Shown here piece after piece: positions 44,675 through 53,944 of a stretch of 64,000 nt of DNA. This DNA comes from Salipaludibacillus sp. CUR1 (GTDB taxonomy: Bacteria > Bacillota > Bacilli > Bacillales > Salisediminibacteriaceae). The stretch's first letter is position 1; each line of letters begins with the position of its first letter. The notes beneath the pieces were generated by a model that worked only from the letters and a program-made list of their open reading frames with translations, ran no database searches and was not told the origin of the DNA. A program made the translations under genes and the position numbers. The stretch spans positions 48,804 through 112,803 of the forward strand of contig NZ_JAIWPE010000018.1 in the NCBI RefSeq assembly GCF_021028955.1. Reading direction: 5' to 3'.

Positions 44675-45283
44675 TTATGAGAAGAGGTTGGTCACCCAAT
44701 CGATGCCGTAGTAGCTGGCTGCAGTCAGAATAATTGTCCAGACGACAAGACTGCCTCCCATCCATGCGGTTGTTTTATGCTGGTCGGCTTTTAAGGAAAG
44801 AGCAATGACTGCAGCTAAGTGGATCCCTGTCACTGCAGGACCAAGAATTGCTAAGCCGGGAAGGCCGTATTTATGAAAAATGGAAGCTGCCTGTTCTTTT
44901 CGAGTTCGTCTCGCTTTTTTTGGAGGACGGGGTGCATCACGACCATCCCGGATATCCCGCGTAACCGGCTGATCCGAATGATCCACTGCTTCCTGGTCCT
45001 GGTTTTCCGCCACAGCCCTCTCTTCACGTTTTTTAAGTTCTTTCTGCTCTTTTTTCCTCCTGCGCCTGGCCTTCCATTGTTTATACCACTTAGTCCGCTG
45101 AAACCATTTTAAAGAATAGATGATGAGCAATATCGGCAGGAAATTTCCTGCGAACGAAATAAAGCCGACCCAGAATGGGTCCAGGCCCATTCCTATTCCA
45201 ATCGGGATGACAATAAGAATTTCAAGCCAAGGGGTAGCCGCCATTATAAAAATTAAAAAATATTGCCATAAGAGTTCGACCAT
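44675..45283 (-). CDS. Small multi-drug export family membrane protein
   Basis: A 202-residue protein with the family start ATPWLEILIVIPIGIGMG and end HKYGLPGLAILGPAVTGIH, typical of the Sm_multidrug_ex family of membrane proteins. A very basic cytoplasmic insert (about residues 65-130: KARRRRKKEQKELKKREER) separates the two membrane halves, so it is longer than the usual 160. Function is poorly known. The ribosome site is weak (AAGGGG, 14 bases away). Confidence 0.78.
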   Translation of the reverse strand: MVELLWQYFLIFIMAATPWLEILIVIPIGIGMGLDPFWVGFISFAGNFLPILLIIYSLKWFQRTKWYKQWKARRRRKKEQKELKKREERAVAENQDQEAVDHSDQPVTRDIRDGRDAPRPPKKARRTRKEQAASIFHKYGLPGLAILGPAVTGIHLAAVIALSLKADQHKTTAWMGGSLVVWTIILTAASYYGIDWVTNLFS

Positions 45284-45497
45284 AAGCTTTCTTGAACCCC
45301 TTTCTTAAAATTGCTGCCGTTTTCCGGTTTCTCACCAAAGTGGGATCCACAGGCAGCCGGTGTTTTTTAAGTAAGTCATTATTCTAGCACTCCGGTTCTC
45401 AAGGTTGCAATGAAACTGGTTTTGTGGGGGTTTGATACGGTGCCTAAAGTGGTAAATGTCCGGTAGATAACTGAATTGACGGGAGGTTAGTTAGGAA

Positions 45498-45977
45498 ATG
45501 TTCGGATGGTCAGATATTCCTACCTTTGTTATTTCTCTCGGAATAATATTACCTATTGTCGCTTTTATTCATGAATCCGGGCATTTTGTGAGCACCTACT
45601 TATTTGGCGGGAAAATGAAGTTTGTATTCGGGCGCGGGAAATTATTGTTCAAAAGAGGAGATTTCGAAATTAGAAGAGTGTATTTTCTGGATGCCTGGAC
45701 CCAGCTTGAAAAATTAGATATTAATAACAGATGGACACATTCCATTATTTACCTCAGCGGCTCTTTGTTTAATATTTTGTCCGTTGTAATTATTAATACG
45801 TTAATTCATCTGGACATACTGCCGGCACACTTGTTTTTCTATCAGTTTGGCTATTTTTCTCTTTATTTCGTCTTCTTCTCACTTTTACCTGTTGAATTCG
45901 GAGAAGGGCAGCCCAGTGACGGAAAAGCATTTATAGATGTCGTCCGGTACGGTACTGAAAAAGGCCCAATTAAATAA
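45498..45977 (+). CDS. Small site-2-protease-like (M50) membrane protein
   Basis: A 159-residue membrane protein with HESGH (residues 25-29, AFIHESGHFV), the zinc motif of M50 intramembrane proteases, and a downstream EFGEGQPSDGKAF that supplies the third ligand Asp, as the NPxxDG motif does. Three to four hydrophobic segments are present. It may be a minimal site-2 protease or an inactive relative; there is no PDZ domain. GGGAGG lies 13 to 18 bases upstream. Confidence 0.75.
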   Translation: MFGWSDIPTFVISLGIILPIVAFIHESGHFVSTYLFGGKMKFVFGRGKLLFKRGDFEIRRVYFLDAWTQLEKLDINNRWTHSIIYLSGSLFNILSVVIINTLIHLDILPAHLFFYQFGYFSLYFVFFSLLPVEFGEGQPSDGKAFIDVVRYGTEKGPIK

Positions 45978-46077
45978 AGGTAAACTTTGTAACTTTTCAG
46001 GGACGCTTAACGACACACTATAAAGGGAATATAATGATTACAGAGAGAGAGTTTTATTATACAAGGGGGGAACAGCA

Positions 46078-47451
46078 ATGAAAGATGCTATTCAGTCATT
46101 GGTTCATAAACAGAAACAATTTTTTTACAGCGGGGAAACTAAAAGTCTTTCTTTTAGAAAAGAACAGTTGACTAAACTTAAAGAAGCTATTAAAAAGCGG
46201 GAGAGGGACATATTAAAAGCTGTTAAAAAAGATTTAAATAAAGGGGAACACGAAGCCTTTCTTACTGAAATCGGTTTTTTATACAGTGAATTAAAAGATA
46301 TGCTTAAAAATATGGATTACTGGGCAGAGCCCCGTAAAACGAAGACTCCTTTGTCGCATGTAGGCGGTAAAAGCTACATATACAAAGAGCCTTACGGTGT
46401 CACACTGATTATATCACCTTGGAATTACCCGTTTCAGCTATGCCTCGCTCCATTAATCGGTGCGATCGGGTCAGGGAATACAGCTATATTAAAACCGTCC
46501 GAATTTACCCCTCATACGAGTTCGGTCATCCGGGACCTGGTGGCCGCCACCTTCCCTGAAGAATATATTGCCGTTGTCGAAGGGGATGCGGAAGTCTCTA
46601 AAGCCCTTCTGGATGAAAACGTTGATTATATCTTTTTTACGGGAAGCACGGCGGTCGGGAAAAAAGTTATGGAAGCCGCTGCAAAGCATCTCACTCCAGT
46701 CACACTGGAATTAGGCGGGAAAAGTCCCGCGATCGTCATGGAAGACGCTAATCTGAAGCTTGCCGCCAAGCGGATTGTATGGGGTAAATTTATCAATGCG
46801 GGCCAGACGTGTGTAGCCCCGGACTATGTTCTGGTTCCTGAAAAAAGGCGCAGAAAATTCCTTAAACAGCTCGTACACTATACAAAAAAGTGGTATGACG
46901 AAGAAGCACGAAGTCATAAGTCTTACCCTCAAATCATTAATGAACAGCACGTAGACCGTTTGGTGTCTCTGATTGATAAAGAGAAGGTTTTTTACGGGGG
47001 AGATTACGACCGGGAGAAGCGTTTTGTTGAACCAACGATTATGATGGATGTGACGATGGACGATGAGGTTATGGCAGAAGAAATATTCGGTCCCATCCTG
47101 CCCATCATGTTTTATAAAAATGATTATGAAATAGTTGATATCGTACGCCAGCGGCCTAATCCGCTTGCTCTCTACCTGTTTACGGAAAGTAAAGAGAATG
47201 AAGGAATGATTCTCGGCAACCTCTCTTTCGGAGGCGGGTGTGTTAATGATACTATTATGCATTTAGCGACGCCTTATCTTCCGTTTGGCGGGGTAGGCGA
47301 AAGTGGAATGGGGTCTTATCACGGTAAAAACAGTTTTGATACGTTTACCCATGAGAAAAGCATCTTAAAGCAGACTACAGCTTTTGATTTGCCCATCCGC
47401 TACAGTCAGTCACAGGCTTCTATGAAAACATTAAGGAAAATGTGGGAATAA
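46078..47451 (+). CDS. Aldehyde dehydrogenase (YwdH-like, class 3)
   Basis: NAD(P)-dependent oxidation of an aldehyde to an acid. Visible: IISPWNYPFQ, GNTAILKPSEF, FTGSTAVGKKV, catalytic-Glu motif LELGGKSP and catalytic Cys in NAGQTCVAPDY. The 457-residue length and C-terminal hydrophobic YSQSQASMKTLRKMWE resemble fatty-aldehyde (class 3) enzymes such as B. subtilis YwdH. AAGGGGGGAACAGC precedes the ATG. Confidence 0.93.
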   Translation: MKDAIQSLVHKQKQFFYSGETKSLSFRKEQLTKLKEAIKKRERDILKAVKKDLNKGEHEAFLTEIGFLYSELKDMLKNMDYWAEPRKTKTPLSHVGGKSYIYKEPYGVTLIISPWNYPFQLCLAPLIGAIGSGNTAILKPSEFTPHTSSVIRDLVAATFPEEYIAVVEGDAEVSKALLDENVDYIFFTGSTAVGKKVMEAAAKHLTPVTLELGGKSPAIVMEDANLKLAAKRIVWGKFINAGQTCVAPDYVLVPEKRRRKFLKQLVHYTKKWYDEEARSHKSYPQIINEQHVDRLVSLIDKEKVFYGGDYDREKRFVEPTIMMDVTMDDEVMAEEIFGPILPIMFYKNDYEIVDIVRQRPNPLALYLFTESKENEGMILGNLSFGGGCVNDTIMHLATPYLPFGGVGESGMGSYHGKNSFDTFTHEKSILKQTTAFDLPIRYSQSQASMKTLRKMWE

Positions 47452-47463
47452 TATAAGCAGCCA

Positions 47464-47503
47464 GAAAAGCAGCACTGGGAATTTTCCCCTGTGCTGCTTT
47501 CTA
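47464..47503. terminator. Bidirectional terminator
   Basis: AAAGCAGCAC pairs with GTGCTGCTTT with inner GGGA/TCCC pairing, between the convergent aldehyde dehydrogenase and acetyltransferase genes. Confidence 0.85.
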
Positions 47504-47541
47504 TAATTAAGGATCTGTTATTTTTTAACCAGCCACAAATT

Positions 47542-48762
47542 TTAAAAGAAATCATAGATAAACGGTTTTTGTCGGGGGATACGCCTGGCCAGCAGTTCCG
47601 CGGACTTTTCGTCGCCTGCAATCCACTCTTCTTCTATAAGTGTCTGAACAGACTGAGTACCAAATAACACGGCAGTCAGCGACTGGACTGAGAGTTTTAA
47701 ACCCTTCTTTGGCGGATGCTGGCATGTAGCTCCTGTTTTCCCGTTCTCTTCATTTTCAGGTTGTAATGGGTAAAAATCGACCTGATTTCTGCCATCGTCA
47801 CCTGCCGGCTTTATAATATAAGTTCCTTCATTCCACTTACATGTCTTATCCTCTACATGCAAAATTACAGGGGGGCCTGCCTCCCCGTTTTCGAAAGGAA
47901 ATGAGGTGAGAAATTCTTTAACATCTACAATACGGGCCATAAAATATGATGAGACTTCCCGTTTTATTTTCGGGTCTTCCAAAAGGAAGGGCAGTCTGCC
48001 GTGAGCCGCGGTTTTGATGCTGATGGAGTCTGCCATTGAGTCATGGTTGGAAATAAAATTCCATAACCCTCTCCGGGTATCCGCATCTAACCAAATAAGC
48101 TCATGGATTGTCATTTTACGCTCTTTCATTTCATAGATGAGATAGCCTGTGATATGGCCGGATTCATTATAATAAGCCGCGACAGTTCCTTTTTTCCTTT
48201 TAAAAACCGACTGCTTCCACCATTTTTCACTTCTGCGGAGGGCACCGCTGTATTGTGAGGCCCACGTCTCGTAAACAGCACCGACGAGAGCAGGATCTTT
48301 ATCAATTCTTCTCACATATCCTCTGCAAGGCTGGCAATTAGGAAGCTGTTCTCTTGTTAAAGTAAGAAGAGCAGAATCAGCAAACAGTTCCCAGCCGTAT
48401 TTGCGGTAAAAAGGAATACTGAATGGGTAAAGAAAGGAGATTGTCTGCCCGTTCTGTTTCATTTCTTTTAAACAATGGTTCATCAGCCGGCTGACCAGGC
48501 CTCCGCGCCGGTGCTCCGGCCATGTCACCACACCGGAAACCCCGCCCATGTTGAAGGCTTTTCCGTTTATGTAGACTTCTAAAGGAATAATTGAGGCTTT
48601 GGAAATGATTTCTCCATTTTCTTCAATGACCCACGTTTCATCTGGGTTGACAGTTTCAAGCCTTTCCTGGCGTTCCTCATCGGTCATATAGTACTGGAAT
48701 GCAAATTCAGACATGCGGATACTGTATTCGATCTCAGATTGTTTCAGTTTCCTGATCGTCAC
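47542..48762 (-). CDS. Eis-like GNAT N-acetyltransferase
   Basis: A 406-residue protein with two GNAT-like domains and a C-terminal sterol-carrier-like domain, as in the Eis family. The acetyl-CoA loop EHRRGGLVSRLM is near residues 85-96, and FLYPFSIPFYRKYGWEL matches the family. Eis-type enzymes acetylate aminoglycosides or other amines; the native target is unknown. It overlaps the photolyase gene by four bases (ATGA), so the two are translated together. Confidence 0.85.
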   Translation of the reverse strand: MTIRKLKQSEIEYSIRMSEFAFQYYMTDEERQERLETVNPDETWVIEENGEIISKASIIPLEVYINGKAFNMGGVSGVVTWPEHRRGGLVSRLMNHCLKEMKQNGQTISFLYPFSIPFYRKYGWELFADSALLTLTREQLPNCQPCRGYVRRIDKDPALVGAVYETWASQYSGALRRSEKWWKQSVFKRKKGTVAAYYNESGHITGYLIYEMKERKMTIHELIWLDADTRRGLWNFISNHDSMADSISIKTAAHGRLPFLLEDPKIKREVSSYFMARIVDVKEFLTSFPFENGEAGPPVILHVEDKTCKWNEGTYIIKPAGDDGRNQVDFYPLQPENEENGKTGATCQHPPKKGLKLSVQSLTAVLFGTQSVQTLIEEEWIAGDEKSAELLARRIPRQKPFIYDFF

Positions 48763-50174
48763 TCTTCTTCAACTCCTTTAAACAGCGCAATGGCTTTTTT
48801 TCTCTGGACAGCATGGTCCACCGTAGGTTCCGGGTAAGTGATTTCTGCCTCTTCACTTGCCATCTTCTCAGGGGTATGAATGTATTTCTCAGGTACTTCT
48901 GTTAATTCCGGTACAAATTTTTTTATAAAGCTTCCGTGGGGGTCGAAGCGAACAGATTGTCTGGCAGGGTTAAATACCCGGAAATAAGGCACGGCATCTG
49001 TACCAACCGAGGCCGCCCACTGCCAGCCGCCTACATTGGATGCTTCATCATAGTCGATCAGCTTCCGGGAAAAGTATTCTTCCCCAAGGCGCCAGTCGAT
49101 TAAATAATCTTTTGTTAAAAAGGAAGCAGTGATCATCCGCAGCCGGTTATGCATCCAGCCCGTCTGATTGAGCTGTCGCATTCCGGCATCGACGATAGGA
49201 AAGCCGGTGTTTCCGTCTTTCCATTTAGTAAACAGCTCCTCATCTCTGTTCCAGAATATATTCCTGTATTTTTCCTGGTACTCCTGATTTTTTGTTTCAG
49301 GATAAAAATAGTAGATCATAGCATAGAAATCCCGCCAGGCAAGCTCTTTCAGAAAAGTTTCTGCTCCCTTGCCAGCTTCATCAATTCTGCTCGAAACCGA
49401 ATGATAAACCATTCTGACAGACAGAGCGCCGGTTTTAATAAATGGGGAGAGTGCGCTTGTTCCAAAATAATCAGGCAGGTCGCGGTTATCGTGATAATGT
49501 GTGAGCCTCTCTTCGACAAATGTTTCCAGGCGGTTGACTGCTGCTTTTTCTCCTAAGCCGCCCCAGCTTTGTGTACACCGGGGGAGTAGTTCCTTTTCAA
49601 AATAATTATCAGCGGCCGTTTTGCCTTTCTTACCATTCACATAATACTCCTTAAGGTCATCTATACGGCTGTTAGCTAAAGACGGTTTTAAATGCCTGTT
49701 CCAGTTCCTGAAATAAGGCGTAAATACCTGGTAAGGCGTGCCGTCACTTTTTTTGATTTTATGAGGGGGTATAATATGGCTTCCTTCAAGAGGAAAAAGC
49801 TGCACGTTATATTTTAAAAGGAAGCGGATGACTTCCTCATCTCTTGTCCGGCCAAATGGTGTGTAGTCTTCAAGGCAGAAGACAGCCTTTAACTCAGGAT
49901 AAGAGCTTACAAGTGTATGAAACGCTTCCTGGACAGGACCTTTAATCAGCTCCACTTTAATTCCTTCACTTCGGCAGTCATTTCTGAACTTGCGAAGAGT
50001 CTGGAAAAAATAATCGTATTGCAGGTCTATGTCCTGAAGAAATTCAGGATGAAGATGGAAAAACATAACGATTTGGCCGCCGTCAGATGCGGCAGCTTCC
50101 ACCGCTTTCTGAATAGCCAGGTTGTCGTTGATGCGGAAGTCATTCCGCAGCCAGACTGCATAAACAGGTTTCAT
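48759..50174 (-). CDS. phrB: Deoxyribodipyrimidine photolyase
   Basis: Light-driven repair of UV-induced pyrimidine dimers. N-terminal antenna domain (VYAVWLRNDFRINDN), C-terminal FAD domain with FLKELAWRDFYAMI, MHNRLRMITASFLTKDY and NVGGWQWAASVGTDAVPYFRVFNP. At 471 residues it is a full-length class I enzyme. First gene of a two-gene unit with the acetyltransferase, whose connection to repair is not obvious. Confidence 0.93.
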   Translation of the reverse strand: MKPVYAVWLRNDFRINDNLAIQKAVEAAASDGGQIVMFFHLHPEFLQDIDLQYDYFFQTLRKFRNDCRSEGIKVELIKGPVQEAFHTLVSSYPELKAVFCLEDYTPFGRTRDEEVIRFLLKYNVQLFPLEGSHIIPPHKIKKSDGTPYQVFTPYFRNWNRHLKPSLANSRIDDLKEYYVNGKKGKTAADNYFEKELLPRCTQSWGGLGEKAAVNRLETFVEERLTHYHDNRDLPDYFGTSALSPFIKTGALSVRMVYHSVSSRIDEAGKGAETFLKELAWRDFYAMIYYFYPETKNQEYQEKYRNIFWNRDEELFTKWKDGNTGFPIVDAGMRQLNQTGWMHNRLRMITASFLTKDYLIDWRLGEEYFSRKLIDYDEASNVGGWQWAASVGTDAVPYFRVFNPARQSVRFDPHGSFIKKFVPELTEVPEKYIHTPEKMASEEAEITYPEPTVDHAVQRKKAIALFKGVEEE

Positions 50175-50340
50175 AAGTTAGTCACCTCTCGTTCTATCAT
50201 AGCCTAAATTAAAAAAGAAATGAAAGGAAACCGTTTTAATGAAAGCGATTTAAAAACGGTCAAAATATGTTCAACATTTCACAAACATTTCCCTTTTTTG
50301 ACATGATAGAATGAGATTAACGAAAGGGGTTGTGATAGAA

Positions 50341-50589
50341 ATGAAAACAACAACAAGAAAACTATACTGTGAATGGCACTCTTTTTCTACTGATACCGAA
50401 ACTTATACTCAGGAAACATTTGAAGAATTAGTAGGGGATGAATTTGAGGCCATGATGTTTGAAAAAGAGGATCAGGAAATTCCTTCTTATATTTGGACAG
50501 TGAATTTCGTTTGTATCATCAAAAGAAGCACCCGAATGATTAATGATATTTCTATTACTAAAATACCGCGTAATCCAGCGTGTGAATAA
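50341..50589 (+). CDS. Hypothetical protein, 82 residues
   Basis: A small, acidic-centre protein (MKTTTRKLYCEWHSF, GDEFEAMMFEKEDQE, then FVCIIKRSTR). AAAGGGGTTGTGATAGAA precedes the ATG and a terminator follows. No family was recognised; it is probably cytoplasmic. Confidence 0.65.
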   Translation: MKTTTRKLYCEWHSFSTDTETYTQETFEELVGDEFEAMMFEKEDQEIPSYIWTVNFVCIIKRSTRMINDISITKIPRNPACE

Positions 50590-50694
50590 ACGGTTAGTTT
50601 GCTCGACTGTTTTTTAACAGGTGAGCATTTTCATATAGCTATATCTCCATTTTTTAAATAGATGGAGGTGTACCAGATTCAAACCTCCTATTTG

Positions 50695-50724
50695 GAAAAG
50701 GGTCTCCCCCCTTTTCTTTTTTTT
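50695..50724 (+). terminator. Terminator after the 82-residue hypothetical gene
   Basis: GAAAAGGG/CCCTTTTC stem followed by eight T residues. Two more hairpins precede it (CTCCAT...ATGGAG and GGAGG...CCTCC at 50645-50687). Confidence 0.85.
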
Positions 50725-50789
50725 GTTTAAAAAGAGACTGGCCGAGGGAATAAATGATAAAGGGTAAATCCGAAAGTGAGGAGAAGACA

Positions 50790-52118
50790 ATGCAGCAGAC
50801 AAACACCTACGATCTGATTGGTATTGGAATAGGGCCGTTTAACTTAGGAATGGCAGCCCTGTTAGAAGATATTGAAGACGTTAAAGCAATCTTTTTTGAT
50901 GAAACTCCCACATTTAACTGGCATCCGGGCATGCTGATCGAAGGAGCGGATCTGCAGGTGCCTTTCCTGGCGGATTTAGTGACTTTTGCAGACCCCACGA
51001 GCCGGTTCAGTTTTATAAATTACCTGCACCAGCATAACCGGCTGTATACGTTTTATTTTTTTAACCGGTTTGATATCCCCCGCAGGGAATATAATGATTA
51101 TGCCCAATGGGTAGCAAGCCAGCTTTCCTCTTGCCAGTTCGGAACAAAAGTAACAGATGTGATTGATCACCCCGGCACAGACAATCCATTTTATGAAGTG
51201 GTTGTAGAAAACCGCGAAACTAAAGTCACTGAACGTTTTTTTGCTAAACATATTGTATTAGGCACGGGGACGAAACCAGCCATCCCTGCCGGGTTTGATC
51301 AGTTTCCTTCTGAAGACGTTCTCCATACAAGCCAGTATCAGTATTATAAAGAAGAATACGAAAAAGCAGATTCTATAGTTATAGCAGGCTCCGGGCAGAG
51401 TGCAGCTGAAGTTTTTCTGGAACAGTTGCAAAAACAGGAGCGCGGAAAACCTTTTTTATACTGGCTGACACGCTCACCAGGTTTTTTTCAGTTAGAAGCA
51501 GGAAAGTTAGGTCAGGAAGTCTTTTCTCCTGATTATATTGATTATTTCCACAGTCTCTCTTATGAAAAAAGAAAAAGTGAACTGCCAAATTTATCGCAGC
51601 TCAGAAATGGAGTAGAAGAAGATACCCTTCACGACATTTATGATCTGCTGTATCACCGGTCTGTCCCTACAAATGACCCCGCGGCCGTTATTCAGGCTAA
51701 CACCGAATTGAAGAATATTAAACAGGAAGAAAACAGATACCAGGTTACCTGTTATCAGACCCAGCAGGAACAGACTTTCACAATTCAGGCGGATAAAATT
51801 ATTCTGGCCACCGGCTATAAACCGGATATCCCCGACTGGCTTACTAAATTTAACGATCTGATTGAGTGGGAAGACAGCAAGCGTTATGCGGTCACAAGGG
51901 ATTACAGGCTTCAATTTAAAAAAGAACGTTCTCATCATATTTTTACACTGACAAATTTGGAACACTCCCACGGGGCCGGCGCCACCAACCTTGCTTTATC
52001 GGTTCAGAGGAATATGACTGTAATCAACCGGATTGCAGGCAGGGAAGTTTACCAGGAGCCGGATAACACAGTGTTCCAGAATTTCGGCATAGACCAGCTG
52101 GAGGATAAAAGGGGCTGA
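50790..52118 (+). CDS. Lysine/ornithine N-monooxygenase (siderophore type)
   Basis: A 442-residue flavin monooxygenase that N-hydroxylates lysine or ornithine for hydroxamate siderophores. FAD motif GIGIGPFNLGMAALL (about residues 10-24), substrate region PGMLIEGADLQVPFLADLVT, NADPH motif IVIAGSGQSAAEVF and ATGYKPDIPDW are clear. GAGGAGAAGACA precedes ATG 50790. No siderophore synthetase, transporter or Fur box is seen nearby, so it acts with genes elsewhere or in another pathway. Confidence 0.92.
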   Translation: MQQTNTYDLIGIGIGPFNLGMAALLEDIEDVKAIFFDETPTFNWHPGMLIEGADLQVPFLADLVTFADPTSRFSFINYLHQHNRLYTFYFFNRFDIPRREYNDYAQWVASQLSSCQFGTKVTDVIDHPGTDNPFYEVVVENRETKVTERFFAKHIVLGTGTKPAIPAGFDQFPSEDVLHTSQYQYYKEEYEKADSIVIAGSGQSAAEVFLEQLQKQERGKPFLYWLTRSPGFFQLEAGKLGQEVFSPDYIDYFHSLSYEKRKSELPNLSQLRNGVEEDTLHDIYDLLYHRSVPTNDPAAVIQANTELKNIKQEENRYQVTCYQTQQEQTFTIQADKIILATGYKPDIPDWLTKFNDLIEWEDSKRYAVTRDYRLQFKKERSHHIFTLTNLEHSHGAGATNLALSVQRNMTVINRIAGREVYQEPDNTVFQNFGIDQLEDKRG

Positions 52119-52125
52119 CAAACTA

Positions 52126-52162
52126 AGAAAAAGCAGATCCGTAAAGGGCCTGCTTTTTCTGA
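52126..52162 (+). terminator. Terminator of the N-monooxygenase gene
   Basis: Eleven-bp stem AGAAAAAGCAG/CTGCTTTTTCT with a 13-base loop. Confidence 0.85.
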
Positions 52163-52360
52163 AAGATTGTGTTAAGCTGTCTGATTTACTGGTATCTGCT
52201 CTCTGTTTTTAAATAGTTTAGCACGAAGGTAAGGAACCACAAAATAGTCTCAGCCGAATCTTCCGGCATTGTGTCCTGTGACTAAGTATCCGACTCCGTC
52301 TTATACCCCTAACAGGTGATCTAATAATTTCTGCGACTGTAAAAGTCCAAAAAATTGAGC

Positions 52361-52633
52361 TTATCCTTTAACGGAAAATTCCTTTTCGTTTTCTGCTGTT
52401 TCAATTTCTTCAGTCTGAAGGTTTTCGATTTTCACAGGAAAACGGAGATTTTTAAGGGAGGAGATAAACGAGTCAATCTCATCCTCATTCCCCTGAACTT
52501 CCATTTCCACAGAGCCATCCAGTTTATTTTTGACCCAGCCGGTAAGGTTTCGTTCCTGGGCATTTAATTGCGCCTGAAAGCGGAATCCGACACCTTGGAC
52601 TCTTCCTTCTGCAATGATATGAAATCTTTTCAT
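52361..52633 (-). CDS. acyP: Acylphosphatase
   Basis: A 90-residue acylphosphatase hydrolysing acyl phosphates. The catalytic Arg in GRVQGVGFRFQ (about residues 9-19) and Asn in LTGWVKNKLDGSVE are present. GAGGAGG is eight bases before ATG 52633; an extension upstream has no site. Confidence 0.95.
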   Translation of the reverse strand: MKRFHIIAEGRVQGVGFRFQAQLNAQERNLTGWVKNKLDGSVEMEVQGNEDEIDSFISSLKNLRFPVKIENLQTEEIETAENEKEFSVKG

Positions 52634-52832
52634 CTTAACTGCCTCCTCTAAATACGTTATTCTATTTTCTTTTTTCCCTAAGCTAAAGTCTCTCACACCT
52701 TTATATTAATGAACGATTCACGTTCGTTTATTAAAAACTCCAAAATATATTCAAATCTCCAGCAGTTACTATGGTTTTATAAAAGTTATAATAAATATAA
52801 GCAATGACTGTTCAAGACTGGGGGGTGAGGGT

Positions 52833-53936
52833 ATGTGGCGACAATTTCTGTATAAGCGGGTTAAGGAGAGGTCCTCCCTCCGCATTAACGAAAAAAAATG
52901 TTTGCGAAATCGATATAAATTCAGTGACTGTGATAAATGTATAAAAGTCTGTCCCTATGACGCATTATCACTTGTAAATGGAAAAGTTGAGATGGAAGAG
53001 GACCGTTGCCGCAGCTGCGGGCAATGTGTACACACCTGCCCAACAGAAGCTTTATATTTTGAAGCAGAAATGATGGACAAATATGATAACAGAATCTCAC
53101 AAAAAGAAGCAGTGACGTTTGCTTGTACAATTCAAAGTTCAAACGATGAAGAGGATGTGACCTTCCCCTGTTTAAAGTCCCTGTCTCCTGAGCATTTAAT
53201 GATCAGTGCACTTTATGAGAAAAAGTGTGAAGTATACTGCGACTATAAGCAATGCAAAAGCTGTGAGGCAGCATGGGAGCCTGAAGAAGGGTTGAAATGG
53301 CTTGCCGAGTGGAATGAACAGACGGAATCACCGAAGGTTCCTTTAGTCACTAATAAGGAAGAGAAGAGCGGCGCCAACAGGACCTATAACCGCAGGGAGT
53401 TATTCAAGATGACTTCCCAGCAGACAAAAAGCCAAATTGGAGATTTAATCCTTGATTCTTATAAAGAAGTCATAGATTTAAAAGAGAAAATCGCTCCAAC
53501 CCAAAAGAGGCAGTATGCGATTGCATATCTTAAAAAAAATCAGGAACTTCTAAAAATGAATATGGCAAATGCAAAAACGCTCTCTGACAAGCTTAATCTT
53601 ACCGGAATAAATGTAAAAGGCGACTGTAACATCTGTCAGACCTGTTCGAGTCTCTGTCCTGCCGGTGCCTTAAAAGTAGTTGAAAAAGACAGTTTAAAAG
53701 TGCTTGAGTTTGAAGCGGGCCGGTGCGTAAATTGCGATATTTGTGAAAAAGCCTGCCCGTCCATTCAAAAACATCCTGTAAGTCAATTATCAGATCTATT
53801 AAACAAAACGACACTAAAAACGATGCTATTAGATGAATGTCCTAAATGCGGATCTTCGAAACACACGGAAGAGGCATTGTGTGAAGAGTGTCAGAGGAGA
53901 AAAGATAAAAGGGAGTCTCTTCTTTCTGACTGGTAA
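52833..53936 (+). CDS. Multi-cluster ferredoxin-type iron-sulfur protein
   Basis: A 367-residue protein with two bacterial-ferredoxin pairs: an N-terminal one (CDKCIKVCP and CRSCGQCVHTCP, about 30-75) and a C-terminal one (CNICQTCSSLCP and CVNCDICEKACP, about 265-310), so up to four 4Fe-4S clusters. A middle Cys-rich stretch (CDYKQCKSCE) and a C-terminal CPKCGSS...CEEC zinc-ribbon-like end are also seen. It is a cytoplasmic electron carrier or redox-enzyme subunit; no catalytic partner gene is adjacent. GGGGGGTGAGGGT precedes the ATG. Confidence 0.88.
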   Translation: MWRQFLYKRVKERSSLRINEKKCLRNRYKFSDCDKCIKVCPYDALSLVNGKVEMEEDRCRSCGQCVHTCPTEALYFEAEMMDKYDNRISQKEAVTFACTIQSSNDEEDVTFPCLKSLSPEHLMISALYEKKCEVYCDYKQCKSCEAAWEPEEGLKWLAEWNEQTESPKVPLVTNKEEKSGANRTYNRRELFKMTSQQTKSQIGDLILDSYKEVIDLKEKIAPTQKRQYAIAYLKKNQELLKMNMANAKTLSDKLNLTGINVKGDCNICQTCSSLCPAGALKVVEKDSLKVLEFEAGRCVNCDICEKACPSIQKHPVSQLSDLLNKTTLKTMLLDECPKCGSSKHTEEALCEECQRRKDKRESLLSDW

Positions 53937-53944
53937 TAAGAAAA

